Source of the DNA: QHXQ01 sp036389375
GTDB lineage: Bacteria; Acidobacteriota; Blastocatellia; Pyrinomonadales; Pyrinomonadaceae
DNA length: 33,573 nt
Reading direction: 5' to 3'
Assembly: GCA_036389375.1 (NCBI GenBank)
Contig: DASVQA010000109.1
Location: 1-33,573 of the forward strand
Part shown: positions 24,807 through 32,486 of the stretch, in pieces
Numbering within the stretch: the stretch's first letter is position 1
Layout of the letters: the number at the start of each line of letters is the position of its first letter
Position numbers and translations under genes: made by a program
The notes under the pieces: generated by a model
What the model saw: only the letters and a program-made list of their open reading frames with translations
Databases searched by the model: none
What the model was told of the DNA's origin: nothing

Positions 24807-26084
24807 ATGCCAGAGACATACACTTCGGCCACATCTTCAACACCACAACGCACACATACTACGCGCCGCCGCCGGTTGGCATGGCTCGCCCTGTGCCTGC
24901 TCGTGCTCTCAGCCATTGCGCTGGTCTTCACGCCCGCGTGGCTGATTCAACCCTTTCGACCGCAGACGCCGGGCAGCCTAAAACTCTCGTTCGCGTTGCG
25001 CCGCTGGTCGCCGCTCCTGACGTTGTTGCTGCTCGCAGGCACAGCTTTTTTGTGTCTCTGGCTGGCCCGGCGCACGCGTTGGTGGAGCAAGCCTGTGCTC
25101 GTGGTCGCCGTCGCGCTCGTCTGCGGCGCGGCATGGTTTGCGCGGCAGAACCATTTCGAGTGGATGTTCCATCCCTTGCCCGACCCCGCTTATGCGCGCG
25201 CCGCTGAGGCGAGCTATGTGGGCGATGCGGACATGGTGCTCGCCGTACAATTGAACGGCGAGGCGGTCGCCTATCCCGTGCGCCAGATGGCTTACCATCA
25301 TCTGGTTGACGATACAGTTGGCGGCACACCGCTCGTCGCCACTTATTGAACGCTCTGTCACACCGGTCTGGTGTGGGCAACGACGGTCAACGGGCAACGG
25401 CTCCATTTTCATCTCGCCGGCATCAATAACCAGAACTTCATCATGCGCGATGAGGAGACCGGTTCCTGGTGGCAACAGGTAACGGGCGAAGCGATCTTAG
25501 GCCCGCTCAAGGGCACGCGCCTGCAACCCGTCATGCACGACGAATTGACGTTCGCCGTCTGGCGGCGCGAGCAGCCGGGCGGGCGCGTGCTGCGCCCCGA
25601 CCCGCACATTGCAGAGGCCGCACGCTACGAGGCGGCCGATTGGGAGACACAGATGCAGCGCGTGCCCGTAGCGACAACCGACCGCGATGCGACGACCGGC
25701 CAGCGCACGCTCGTCGTCGGCGTTGATCTGAACGGAGCGGCCAAAGCTTATCCGAAGAACCTGCTCGGCGCGCAAAGCCCTATCAATGACACGGTCGGCG
25801 GCACGCCCCTGCTGCTCGTCGTCGGCGACGACAAACGCTCTGTGCGGGCCTTTGCGCGCAACGTCGAAGGGCACGCGGTCGAATTTTTTATGAAGCCTGC
25901 CGCTCAGGCTGGCCTGCGGCTGGTGGATGCCGCGACCGGCAGCGAGTGGGATTTTACCGGGCGCGCTGTGGCGGGCCGGCTAACGGGTCAGCAACTCAAA
26001 CAAGTCCCGATCTTACTCGACTACTGGTTCGACTGGCACGGCTATCACCCGAACACCGCGCTCTACAATGCTGGCACACGTTAA
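24807..26084 (+). CDS. DUF3179 membrane protein with in-frame TGA: putative selenoprotein (Sec181)
   Basis: Read through the TGA at 25347-25349, this is a 425-residue DUF3179 protein. Three hydrophobic helices (within about residues 24-110) anchor it in the membrane. The DUF3179 core begins near residue 145 with VLAVQLNGEAVAYPVRQM and VDDTVGGTPLVATY. The TGA follows, then TLCHTGLVW, where the family normally reads TYCPLC, so the site would be U181-x-x-C184. The frame continues unbroken through the family motifs RDEETGSWWQQVTGEAI and GPLKGTRLQPV, then NDTVGGTPLLLVV and FDWHGYHPNTALY. A hairpin with loop GGTCT follows the TGA. The alternative is a pseudogene by one nonsense mutation. The family's reaction is unknown; UxxC suggests thiol redox chemistry. 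Confidence 0.85.
25347..25375 (+). promoter_or_regulatory. Candidate bacterial SECIS element directing Sec insertion at the TGA
   Basis: The TGA is at 25347-25349. CACACC (25359-25364) and GGTGTG (25370-25375) form a perfect 6-bp stem closing a 5-base loop GGTCT (25365-25369). The first loop G is 16 bases after the TGA, at the short edge of the known bacterial range. The E. coli fdhF SECIS has the same GGUCU loop, 18 bases after its UGA. The outer stem is weak (one T-G wobble). Confidence 0.75.
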
Positions 26085-26086
26085 CT

Positions 26087-26099
26087 GGCGCGTTGCGCC
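26087..26099. terminator. Short GC hairpin between convergent DUF3179 gene and ddl
   Basis: GGCGC, GTT, GCGCC form a perfect 5-bp stem in the 14-base gap between the two converging stops. It is short and has no T-tract, so a bidirectional terminator is only possible. Confidence 0.25.
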
Positions 26100-27235
26100 T
26101 ACAGGCTCGTCTGGTTGCGCGCCTTATCTTGATGACGTTCGAGCGCGAGTTCGATCAGACGGTCTATCACCTGCGGAAACGGCAACCCCGACGCGGCCCA
26201 CATTTTCGGGAAGCCGGAAACGTCGGTCAGCCCCGGGCAGGTGTTGAGTTCGTTGATGAGCAATTCACCGTTGTCGCGCCGCAGGAAGAAGTCCACGCGC
26301 GCAAAACCCGCCCCGTCAATCGCCTTGAACGCTTGCAGCGCCATGCGCCGGATGCGCGCAGTCAACGTGCGATTGAGCGGCGCGGGCACGACGAACTCGA
26401 CGTGCCCTGTGCTGCTGTACTTCTCCGTGTAATCCAGAAACGCGCCCTGCTGATCATGCACTATGTACTCACCCGGCAGGCTCGCCTGCGGTTCGTCGTT
26501 GCCGAGTACGGCGCATTCGATCTCACGTGCGTCAAGCCCCTCTTCGATGATGATCTTGCGATCATAACGCGCGGCCAGATCGATGGCGGCGGCCAGCGTT
26601 TGTTTGTCTGTCGCCTTTGAGATGCCGACCGACGAACCGAGATTCGCCGGCTTGACGAAGCACGGAAAGCCAAGCTTGCGGACGACGCGCCGCAAGACCG
26701 CTGCCCGGTCGCGCTCCCACTCGGAGCGCAGGCACCACAGGTAAGCGCACAGCGGCAACCCCGCGTCGCGAAAGAGCACCTTCATCGCAACTTTATCCAT
26801 GCCGCAGGCGGAGGCCAGCACGCCGCAGCCGACGTAAGGCACACCCGCCATTTCCAGTAGCCCTTGAACCGTGCCGTCCTCGCCGTAAGTGCCATGCAGC
26901 ACGGGAAAGATGAGATCGAGTTTCTGCGCTTTGGCCGGCCCACCGTCCGCCGCGAACGCGACGAGGCCGGACGAGCGCGACGGATCGCCCACGACCGCGA
27001 GCGCATCCGTCTTACGCTCCACCGCCTGCGGCAGACGCCCCTGCGCCTCCGCCGCCAACAGCCGCGCCGACTCGGCCGGCGACAACCAGCGCCCCGCCTT
27101 CGTGATCGCAATCGGCACGACCTCGTACTTCTCCGTGTCCATCGCCTCAACCACCGCACCCGCCGAGCGCACCGCCACCTCGTGCTCGCCCGAACGTCCG
27201 CCAAACACCACACCCACGCGCAATTTTTGTTTCAT
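26099..27235 (-). CDS. ddl: D-alanine--D-alanine ligase
   Basis: Ddl joins two D-alanines with ATP to make the D-Ala-D-Ala dipeptide for peptidoglycan precursors. The 378-residue protein is ATP-grasp type. It starts RVGVVFGGRSGEHEVAVRSA, then has FPVLHGTYGEDGTVQGLLE, GCGVLASACGMDKVAMK, FVKPANLGSSVGISKA, and an omega-loop region EYIVHDQQGAFLDYTEKYSS (Tyr-type, so D-Ala rather than D-lactate is likely). The metal site is ARVDFFLR and INELNTCPGLTDVSGFPKMW. That last segment is a little unusual: most Ddl proteins have NTLPGFT and S/T-M-YPKM. The start codon is directly preceded by a T-tract instead of a ribosome site. Confidence 0.95.
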   Translation of the reverse strand: MKQKLRVGVVFGGRSGEHEVAVRSAGAVVEAMDTEKYEVVPIAITKAGRWLSPAESARLLAAEAQGRLPQAVERKTDALAVVGDPSRSSGLVAFAADGGPAKAQKLDLIFPVLHGTYGEDGTVQGLLEMAGVPYVGCGVLASACGMDKVAMKVLFRDAGLPLCAYLWCLRSEWERDRAAVLRRVVRKLGFPCFVKPANLGSSVGISKATDKQTLAAAIDLAARYDRKIIIEEGLDAREIECAVLGNDEPQASLPGEYIVHDQQGAFLDYTEKYSSTGHVEFVVPAPLNRTLTARIRRMALQAFKAIDGAGFARVDFFLRRDNGELLINELNTCPGLTDVSGFPKMWAASGLPFPQVIDRLIELALERHQDKARNQTSL

Positions 27236-27258
27236 AAAAAAAGTCTGGAGAGGCCAGA
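27236..27258 (-). terminator. Intrinsic terminator or attenuator abutting the ddl start codon
   Basis: On the minus strand a TCTGG / CCAGA 5-bp stem with a 5-base loop is followed by one C and then seven T residues, which run straight into the ddl ATG. This has the form of a Rho-independent terminator for the upstream arginase gene, or an attenuator of ddl. The stem is short, so strength is uncertain. Confidence 0.4.
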
Positions 27259-27262
27259 GAGC

Positions 27263-27335
27263 CTAGCGAGTCCGTAGAGTCAAGGCAGCCTTTCGACTTG
27301 CTGGACTCTCCGGACTCGCTAGACTCGCTAGATTC
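27263..27335. repeat. Composite hairpin of 9-bp words between arginase and ddl
   Basis: 27294-27335 is about 4.7 copies of a 9-base word (CGACTTGCT, GGACTCTCC, GGACTCGCT, AGACTCGCT, AGATTC). CTAGCGAGTCCGTAGAGTC (27263-27281) pairs with 27304-27322 at 18 of 19 positions around a 22-base loop. It fills the gap after the arginase stop. Confidence 0.7.
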
Positions 27336-28301
27336 TTACAGGATGGTTTTCCCCAAGGCTGACAGGATCAGTTCGACGCCGAGTTCGGCCGTGCGATTGT
27401 TGCTGTCGAGCGCGGTGTTGATCTCGACGACTTCGAGCGAGATCATGCCGTCGGCTTCGGCGATCTTCTCCATGCCGAGATGCGCCTCGCGGTAGGTCAG
27501 CCCGCCGCGCACGACCGTGCCGGAGCCGGGCGCGTCGCCGGGGTCGAGCGCGTCCACGTCGAGCGTGACGTGATAACCGGCGGGCGCACGGGCCGCGATG
27601 GCAATGGCTTCGTCCATGCAGGCGCTCATGCCGCGCTCGTCTATCTCGCGCATCGTGAAAAAGCGTAGGCCGAGTTGTTTGATCAACTCGCGCTCCGGCG
27701 GGTCTATGTCGCGTGCGCCGATGTGCGCGCAGAAGCGCGGGTCGAGTTTGGGCGCGAAGCCCGCGACGTGCGTCAACTCGGGCGGGCCGTAGCCGAGCAG
27801 CGCGGCGAGCGGCATGCCGTGTATGTTGCCGCTCATGCTCGTCTCCGGCGTGTTCATATCGGCGTGCGCGTCGAACCAGATGAGGCCGATTGATTGTTGC
27901 TGCGCGTGGGCGAGGGCGGCGACGCCCGCGACCGAACCGATGGCGATGGCATGGTCGCCGCCGAGAATGATCGGCAGTTCGCCCGCCCGCATCACGTTCT
28001 GCACGTCGGCCGCCAGCGCCTCACAGGCGACGCTGATCTCGGTCAGGTACTTAGCTTTCTCCGTCGGCTGCGCGGGCTGCTGCGGGCGTTCGAGGCGCAT
28101 GTCGCCGAGGTCGCGCACCTCGTAGCCAAGCTGCGCGATACGTTGATTGAGGCGGGCGACGCGCATGGCCGCCGGCCCCAAATCTACGCCCGCCAGCGCG
28201 CTGCCGAATGCGAGCGGCACGCCGAGGATGCTGACGCGCCGGCCCGCGCCCGGCAGTCTGTTCGTGGCCGGCGTGCTTGTCTGTTCAGCTAATGTTGACA
28301 T
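27336..28301 (-). CDS. rocF: Arginase
   Basis: Arginase hydrolyses L-arginine to ornithine and urea with a dinuclear manganese centre. The 321-residue protein is of the ureohydrolase family with all metal ligands: GGDHAIAIGS (His117), DAHADMN (Asp144, His146, Asp148) and LDVDALDP (Asp248, Asp250). SMSGNIHGMPLAALLG after the first metal motif is typical of arginases rather than agmatinases. The residue before LDVD is Thr where arginases usually have Ser. The N-terminus has a 20-residue Thr/Pro-rich lead before VSILGVPLAFGSALAGVDLGP. It lies between the AIM24-like gene (28 bases upstream) and ddl (100 bases downstream). Confidence 0.93.
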   Translation of the reverse strand: MSTLAEQTSTPATNRLPGAGRRVSILGVPLAFGSALAGVDLGPAAMRVARLNQRIAQLGYEVRDLGDMRLERPQQPAQPTEKAKYLTEISVACEALAADVQNVMRAGELPIILGGDHAIAIGSVAGVAALAHAQQQSIGLIWFDAHADMNTPETSMSGNIHGMPLAALLGYGPPELTHVAGFAPKLDPRFCAHIGARDIDPPERELIKQLGLRFFTMREIDERGMSACMDEAIAIAARAPAGYHVTLDVDALDPGDAPGSGTVVRGGLTYREAHLGMEKIAEADGMISLEVVEINTALDSNNRTAELGVELILSALGKTIL

Positions 28302-28329
28302 GAAAGATCACTCGCCCCGGCGCGCTCTG

Positions 28330-29265
28330 TTAACCGCCGAGATTGATGTTGAAGCCGCCGCCCCCACCACCGGACTGCGTCGGGAAGAACGGCTTCAGCA
28401 GACCGGCGAACGCCGCCAGATTGCGCGTCTGTATCAGCAGTTCGCCCGGCCCCGAAAACTCCGCGACGACGCCCTCGCCGCTGACCATGCTGCGGAAGAA
28501 GCCTTGCGCCGCCTTGCGTAAAGTGTACTGCGTCGTGCCTTCCCATGCGACGAGGTGGCCCGTGTCCACCACGTAGCGCTCGCCCGCGCGCAGGCGTTTG
28601 CGATGAATCGCGCCGAAGGACGACACGAGCAGCAAGCCCGCGCCCGTCACCGACAGCACGAACAACCCCTCGCCGCCGAAGAAACTTTTCGCCCCGCCCC
28701 ACTTGGTATCAACCACCAGCCCCGCGTCGCCCGCGAGATAAGAACTCGACTGCACGAAGAACTGCTGGTTGTTCATCTCGATGGCGGCGATATCGCCGGG
28801 GCCGCCCGGCGCGAGCGTGACCTCGCCGGGGCCGCCGCGCGCCGTGAACGTCGAGACGAAAGCGGATTCGCCGCCGACGGTGCGCTTCAATGCGCCCATC
28901 AGCCCGCCCTTCATCTGCGATTGCAACTCCACGTTCGCAGACATGGAGACCATCGCGCCGGACTCGGCCTGTATGGACTGCTCCGGTTGCAGTTGCAAGA
29001 CCGCGAGCGAATATGAAGGCTGGTGCAGAATCTCGTAGCTGTAGCCGCGCCCCTGCCCCGTGCCGTCCGTGTCAATGTTGATGCCGCGCCCGGCCGTCGC
29101 CTGATTGAAGCCCGCGCCGCTCGGCGGCGGTTGCTGGAAACCCGGCGGCGGCGACGAAGGCAATGGCGCGCTGCCCACGTTGGCCGGTGCGGTCACGCGC
29201 GTCCCGCACGCGCCGCAAAATTGCGCCCCGGCCGGCAACACCGCGCCACAGTTCGGACAGTTCAT
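28330..29265 (-). CDS. AIM24/TIGR00266 family protein with N-terminal zinc ribbon
   Basis: This 311-residue protein has two parts. The N-terminus is a double-CxxC zinc ribbon, CPNCGAVLPAGAQFCGACG. A Pro/Gly-rich linker follows, then an AIM24-like beta-barrel (TIGR00266) domain with YSLAVLQLQPEQSIQAESGAMVSM, GESAFVSTFTARGGPGEVTLAPGGPGDIAAIEM and GLFVLSVTGAGLLLVSSFGAI. It ends in a Gly-rich tail. The biochemical role of the family is unknown. The ATG at 29263-29265 has AAAGGAG seven bases upstream and overlaps the LOG gene stop in ATGA form, so the two are coupled. A longer frame to 29400 was rejected because it runs through the LOG gene. Confidence 0.9.
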   Translation of the reverse strand: MNCPNCGAVLPAGAQFCGACGTRVTAPANVGSAPLPSSPPPGFQQPPPSGAGFNQATAGRGINIDTDGTGQGRGYSYEILHQPSYSLAVLQLQPEQSIQAESGAMVSMSANVELQSQMKGGLMGALKRTVGGESAFVSTFTARGGPGEVTLAPGGPGDIAAIEMNNQQFFVQSSSYLAGDAGLVVDTKWGGAKSFFGGEGLFVLSVTGAGLLLVSSFGAIHRKRLRAGERYVVDTGHLVAWEGTTQYTLRKAAQGFFRSMVSGEGVVAEFSGPGELLIQTRNLAAFAGLLKPFFPTQSGGGGGGFNINLGG

Positions 29266-29801
29266 ACGCTTACTCCTTTGGACTTCTCCACGATGATTTG
29301 CACTGCTTCTTCCGGCGTCTGAGCGAAATCGAGTATGCCTACGTCCTGCGCGCTCACGATCAGGTGCGCGCGCCACGCTGCGACCACAGGCGGCCAGCAA
29401 TCACCGAGTAGCACGAGCGGGCGTGCTTCGATGACGCGCGTTTGCAGTTTGTTCCAGACGAGCGACAACTCCGTGACCGTGCCCATCCCGCCCTTGATAG
29501 CGATGAAGCCGACCGAGCGCGTGATCAGGTGTTGCAGCCGCTCGTAGAAATGTGCGGACGCGACCTTGTCCGTCAAGTAGCGGTTCGGCTCGGCCTTGAA
29601 CTGGTTCATGACGATCCCTAGCACGCGCCCGCCCCGCTCGTGCGCGCCCCGGCTCGCCGCCTCCATCACGCCCAGATAGCCGCCCGTGCAGATCGTGAAA
29701 CCCGCTTCGGCCAACAGTTGCCCTACACGCCGCGCCTGCCCGTACTCCTCACAGTTCTCGCCGCACTTCGAGCCGCCGAAAATTGTTACGATGCGTTCCA
29801 T
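29262..29801 (-). CDS. LOG-family (Rossmann fold) nucleotide phosphoribohydrolase-like protein
   Basis: The 179-residue protein belongs to the LOG / TIGR00730-type lysine-decarboxylase-like family, whose studied members cleave the N-glycosidic bond of nucleoside 5'-monophosphates. It starts ERIVTIFGGSKCGENCEEYG. TGGYLGVMEAASRGAHE forms the phosphate-binding loop and KGGMGTVTELSLVWNKLQ the catalytic GGxGTxxE motif. Lys replaces the usual Pro before that motif. It is coupled to the AIM24-like gene through an ATGA overlap and lies 91 bases downstream of asnS. The substrate in this organism is not known. Confidence 0.88.
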   Translation of the reverse strand: MERIVTIFGGSKCGENCEEYGQARRVGQLLAEAGFTICTGGYLGVMEAASRGAHERGGRVLGIVMNQFKAEPNRYLTDKVASAHFYERLQHLITRSVGFIAIKGGMGTVTELSLVWNKLQTRVIEARPLVLLGDCWPPVVAAWRAHLIVSAQDVGILDFAQTPEEAVQIIVEKSKGVSV

Positions 29802-29811
29802 ATTAAAGACA

Positions 29812-29880
29812 GTGACGAGTGCCGAGCGACAAGTGCCAAGCGTGCGACAAGGCTTTAACTTGTCACTTGTCGCTCGTCAC
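29812..29880. repeat. Composite hairpin of 7-bp words between asnS and the LOG gene
   Basis: The left arm 29812-29840 is built of GTGACGA, GTGCCGA, GCGACAA, GTGCCAA. The right arm 29859-29880 is built of ACTTGTC-like words. They pair at 21 of 22 positions if a 7-base insertion in the left arm is looped out; the hairpin loop is 18 bases. The element fills most of the gap between the asnS stop and the LOG start. Confidence 0.7.
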
Positions 29881-29892
29881 ACGACGCTGCTC

Positions 29893-31254
29893 TTAGGGTC
29901 TCAATCTATAAAGCATACGCGGAAACGGAATGGTTTCGCGGACGTGTTCGATGCCGCACATCCATGCGGTGCAGCGTTCGATGCCCATGCCGAAGCCGGC
30001 ATGCGGCACGCTGCCGTAACGGCGCAGGTCTAAGTACCATTCGAACGCCGCGCGCGGCAGTTCGTGGGCCTTGAGTTGGGCTTCGAGAAATTCGAGCGAG
30101 GTGGCGCGTTCGCCGCCGCCGATCACTTCGCCGTAGCCCTCGCTGGCGAGCACGTCCACGCCGAGCGCCAGATCGTCACGTTCAGGATCGCGCTTCATGT
30201 AGAAGGCTTTGACCGCCGCCGGGTAGTGATGCACCATCACCGGCCGCTCGAACTGCTGCGAGATGTAAGTCTCGTCGGGCGCACCGAAATCACCGCCCCA
30301 CTCGAAGCGCGTGTCGAGCGCGCCCCGTTCGTGCCCTTCGTGGAGCATCTTTACAGCATCGTCGTAGTGCAGCCGCGGAAACGGCGGTACGATGGCTTCA
30401 AGTTTCGCGGGGTCGCGTTCCAGCACCTTCAACTCTTCCCGGCGCTCGTCGAGCACGCGCGCGGCAATCGCCGACAGGAAACGCTCGGAGAGATTCATCA
30501 CGTCTGCGAGCGTGGCGTAGGACATCTCCGGCTCGACCATCCAGAACTCGGTCAGGTGGCGACGCGTCTTCGAGCGTTCGGCACGAAAGGTCGGGCCGAA
30601 GCAATAGACTTTGCCGAAGGCCGCGGCCGTCGCCTCGTTGTAGAGTTGCCCGGACTGCGAGAGGTAGGCTTTTTCGTCGTCGAAATAATCAACCTCGAAC
30701 AGCGTGGTCGTGCCTTCGCAGGCGGCGGGCGTCAGAATGGGCGTGTCGCAGAGCGTGAACCCGTCGTTGTCTAAAAAGTCGCGGACGGCGCGGACGACCG
30801 TGTGGCGCACCTTGAGGATCGCGTGCTGGCGACGCGAACGCAGCCACAGGTGGCGATGATCCATCAGGAACTCAGTGCCGTGTTCCTTCGGCGTGATCGG
30901 GTAGCCCTCGGCGCGCTGCCAGACTTCCGCGCTCACGACATCTATCTCAAAGCCGCCCGGCGCGCGTTCGTCCGCGCGGACGCTGCCCGTGATCGAGAGC
31001 GCCGACTCCTGCCCCAGATGCTTGAGCGCGTCCCATAACTCTTCCGGCACATTCTTCTTGAAGACGACGCATTGCACGACGCCCGTGCCGTCGCGCAGTT
31101 GCGGGAACAGGAGTTTGCCGCTCGAACGCAGGTTGTAAAGCCACCCGCGCAGCGTGACGGTTGTGCCCACGTGGGCGGCGAGTTGGTCAATGTAGACGTG
31201 CGGCGCGTCCGTCTGCGCGCCCGCCGGTTTTTGTGTCTCTACTTCAGGTGTCAT
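29893..31254 (-). CDS. asnS: Asparagine--tRNA ligase
   Basis: AsnRS charges tRNA-Asn. The 453-residue protein has an N-terminal OB-fold anticodon-binding domain (VTLRGWLYNLRSSGKLLFPQ, about 25-115) and a class II catalytic core. Motif 2 is FRAERSKTRRHLTEFWMVEPE and motif 3 is GFGMGIERCTAWMCG. The segment PACEGTTTLFEVDYFDDE is typical of AsnRS rather than AspRS. An upstream in-frame start at 31323 would add 23 residues and overlap amgK; the ATG at 31252-31254 starts closer to the conserved domain, so it is preferred, although its ribosome site is weak. Its presence means the organism can charge tRNA-Asn directly. Confidence 0.95.
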   Translation of the reverse strand: MTPEVETQKPAGAQTDAPHVYIDQLAAHVGTTVTLRGWLYNLRSSGKLLFPQLRDGTGVVQCVVFKKNVPEELWDALKHLGQESALSITGSVRADERAPGGFEIDVVSAEVWQRAEGYPITPKEHGTEFLMDHRHLWLRSRRQHAILKVRHTVVRAVRDFLDNDGFTLCDTPILTPAACEGTTTLFEVDYFDDEKAYLSQSGQLYNEATAAAFGKVYCFGPTFRAERSKTRRHLTEFWMVEPEMSYATLADVMNLSERFLSAIAARVLDERREELKVLERDPAKLEAIVPPFPRLHYDDAVKMLHEGHERGALDTRFEWGGDFGAPDETYISQQFERPVMVHHYPAAVKAFYMKRDPERDDLALGVDVLASEGYGEVIGGGERATSLEFLEAQLKAHELPRAAFEWYLDLRRYGSVPHAGFGMGIERCTAWMCGIEHVRETIPFPRMLYRLRP

Positions 31255-31312
31255 AAGTGCTTGCAATTCCAATCCAACTAAAAGGGTGCTTTGATTATGC
31301 CCGACGATGAAA

Positions 31313-32359
31313 CTACTTCTCAAACGCGCGGGCCGTGATGGCGCGCTGCAACGCCGGAAAACGATTGAGCCATTGCGCCGCCTGTAGAACGATCTGCAAC
31401 ATCGGATTGATAAACTGCGCGTAGGTTGCGCCGCGCCCGAACACGCCCGTCTGCCACGAGAACGTGCCGACCGCTTTCAAACAACGCTGCACCGTCATCA
31501 AACGAAATTCGCGCGCAAACTCGTCCGCTTCAAACAGGGGCAAGCCCCGCCGCTCGCGCTCCGCGAGGAAGAAGAGGCGGCGCTCGCGCACCTCTGCGAG
31601 CGAGGGCGCAGAGGTCACGCGGTCGAGGAGCAGAGAGACGAGATCGTAGCTGGCGGGCCCCATGCGCGCGTCCTGATGGTCAATGATGCGTAGGCGGTCG
31701 CGCCCGTCCACGATCAGGTTCGCGGCGTGATAATCGCGGTGACAGAGCACGCGCGGGCGCGCGGCGAGTTCTGAAGCCACGTCGTAGAGTTCGGCGCGCA
31801 GTTCGGCCTCTTCGCCGTGCTTGAGCGTTTCGTGGCGCATGCTCTTGAAATAGTGCTCGAAGAAGAAGTCGAGTTCCCAGGAGAGTTTGGCTTCGTCGAA
31901 TGCAAGCCGGCTGGCGATGGAGTCGCGCTCGTAGGCGAGCGCGGTCGCAGCCTGTATGTCCGCGATCAGGCTGAGCGCGTGTTCGACGTAAAGCTCACGT
32001 TCGTCCTGTGTTGCGCTCTCGAAGACGCGGCGCAACTGCCGGTCGCCCAAATCCTCCTGCACGATGATGCCCTGCTCGCCACTCACGTCGAAGACTTCCG
32101 GCACAGGTAAATGCGCCGCCGCGAACAGGCGCGTCACGTCCAGATAAGGGTGTATATCGGGGTCGAACGGTTCGGGATAGACGGCAGCGATGGCCGTGCC
32201 GCCCGACCAAGGGAGCCGGAAATACTCGCGCGTCGAAGCGTCGGGCGTGAGGGCGACGAGTTCACCGCCGGTCTGCCCCCGGCGCGCGAGATACTCCTGC
32301 AACCGCTCGCGGGCGGATGCGGCGAATGCGTTGGCCGTGATCCCCGAAGGATGGCTCAT
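31313..32359 (-). CDS. amgK: AmgK-like MurNAc/GlcNAc anomeric kinase (aminoglycoside phosphotransferase fold)
   Basis: This 348-residue APH-fold kinase resembles AmgK, which phosphorylates MurNAc or GlcNAc at C1 for direct recycling into UDP-MurNAc. It has the AmgK-like N-terminal segment TPDASTREYFRL (38-49), IIVQEDLGDRQL, the catalytic loop VLCHRDYHAANLIV (Asp209) and the metal motif IDHQDARMGPASYDL (226-240). The C-terminal MTVQRCLKAVGTF also fits. The next gene upstream is a MurU-type nucleotidyltransferase, the pair known from Pseudomonas. The start at 32357-32359 lacks a good ribosome site; an upstream in-frame start at 32440 is possible. Substrate is inferred from context, so homoserine-type or other sugars cannot be excluded. 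Confidence 0.82.
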   Translation of the reverse strand: MSHPSGITANAFAASARERLQEYLARRGQTGGELVALTPDASTREYFRLPWSGGTAIAAVYPEPFDPDIHPYLDVTRLFAAAHLPVPEVFDVSGEQGIIVQEDLGDRQLRRVFESATQDERELYVEHALSLIADIQAATALAYERDSIASRLAFDEAKLSWELDFFFEHYFKSMRHETLKHGEEAELRAELYDVASELAARPRVLCHRDYHAANLIVDGRDRLRIIDHQDARMGPASYDLVSLLLDRVTSAPSLAEVRERRLFFLAERERRGLPLFEADEFAREFRLMTVQRCLKAVGTFSWQTGVFGRGATYAQFINPMLQIVLQAAQWLNRFPALQRAITARAFEK

Positions 32360-32486
32360 CGGACAGAAAGGGTGCGGGCTAGAGTTTATAGAACTCAGGC
32401 CCCGGAGGAGCGCGTGAGTTAAGCGTTGCTCGTGGCGCAACCCCGTGCGGGCCTCTAATGTTTTGCGCGGAACGCGGGCGATTGTA

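Noticed and set aside
24732..25349. Reading the DUF3179 gene as two separate genes (24732-25349 and 25371-26084)
   Set aside because: The split falls inside one conserved motif and both parts share a frame; the second part would start with a GTG inside the family core without a ribosome site.
24807..26084. Pseudogene by nonsense mutation
   Set aside because: Not excluded, but less likely: the only lesion is at a Cys column, the downstream half is intact, and a GGTCT hairpin follows. It would be accepted if the genome lacks sel genes.
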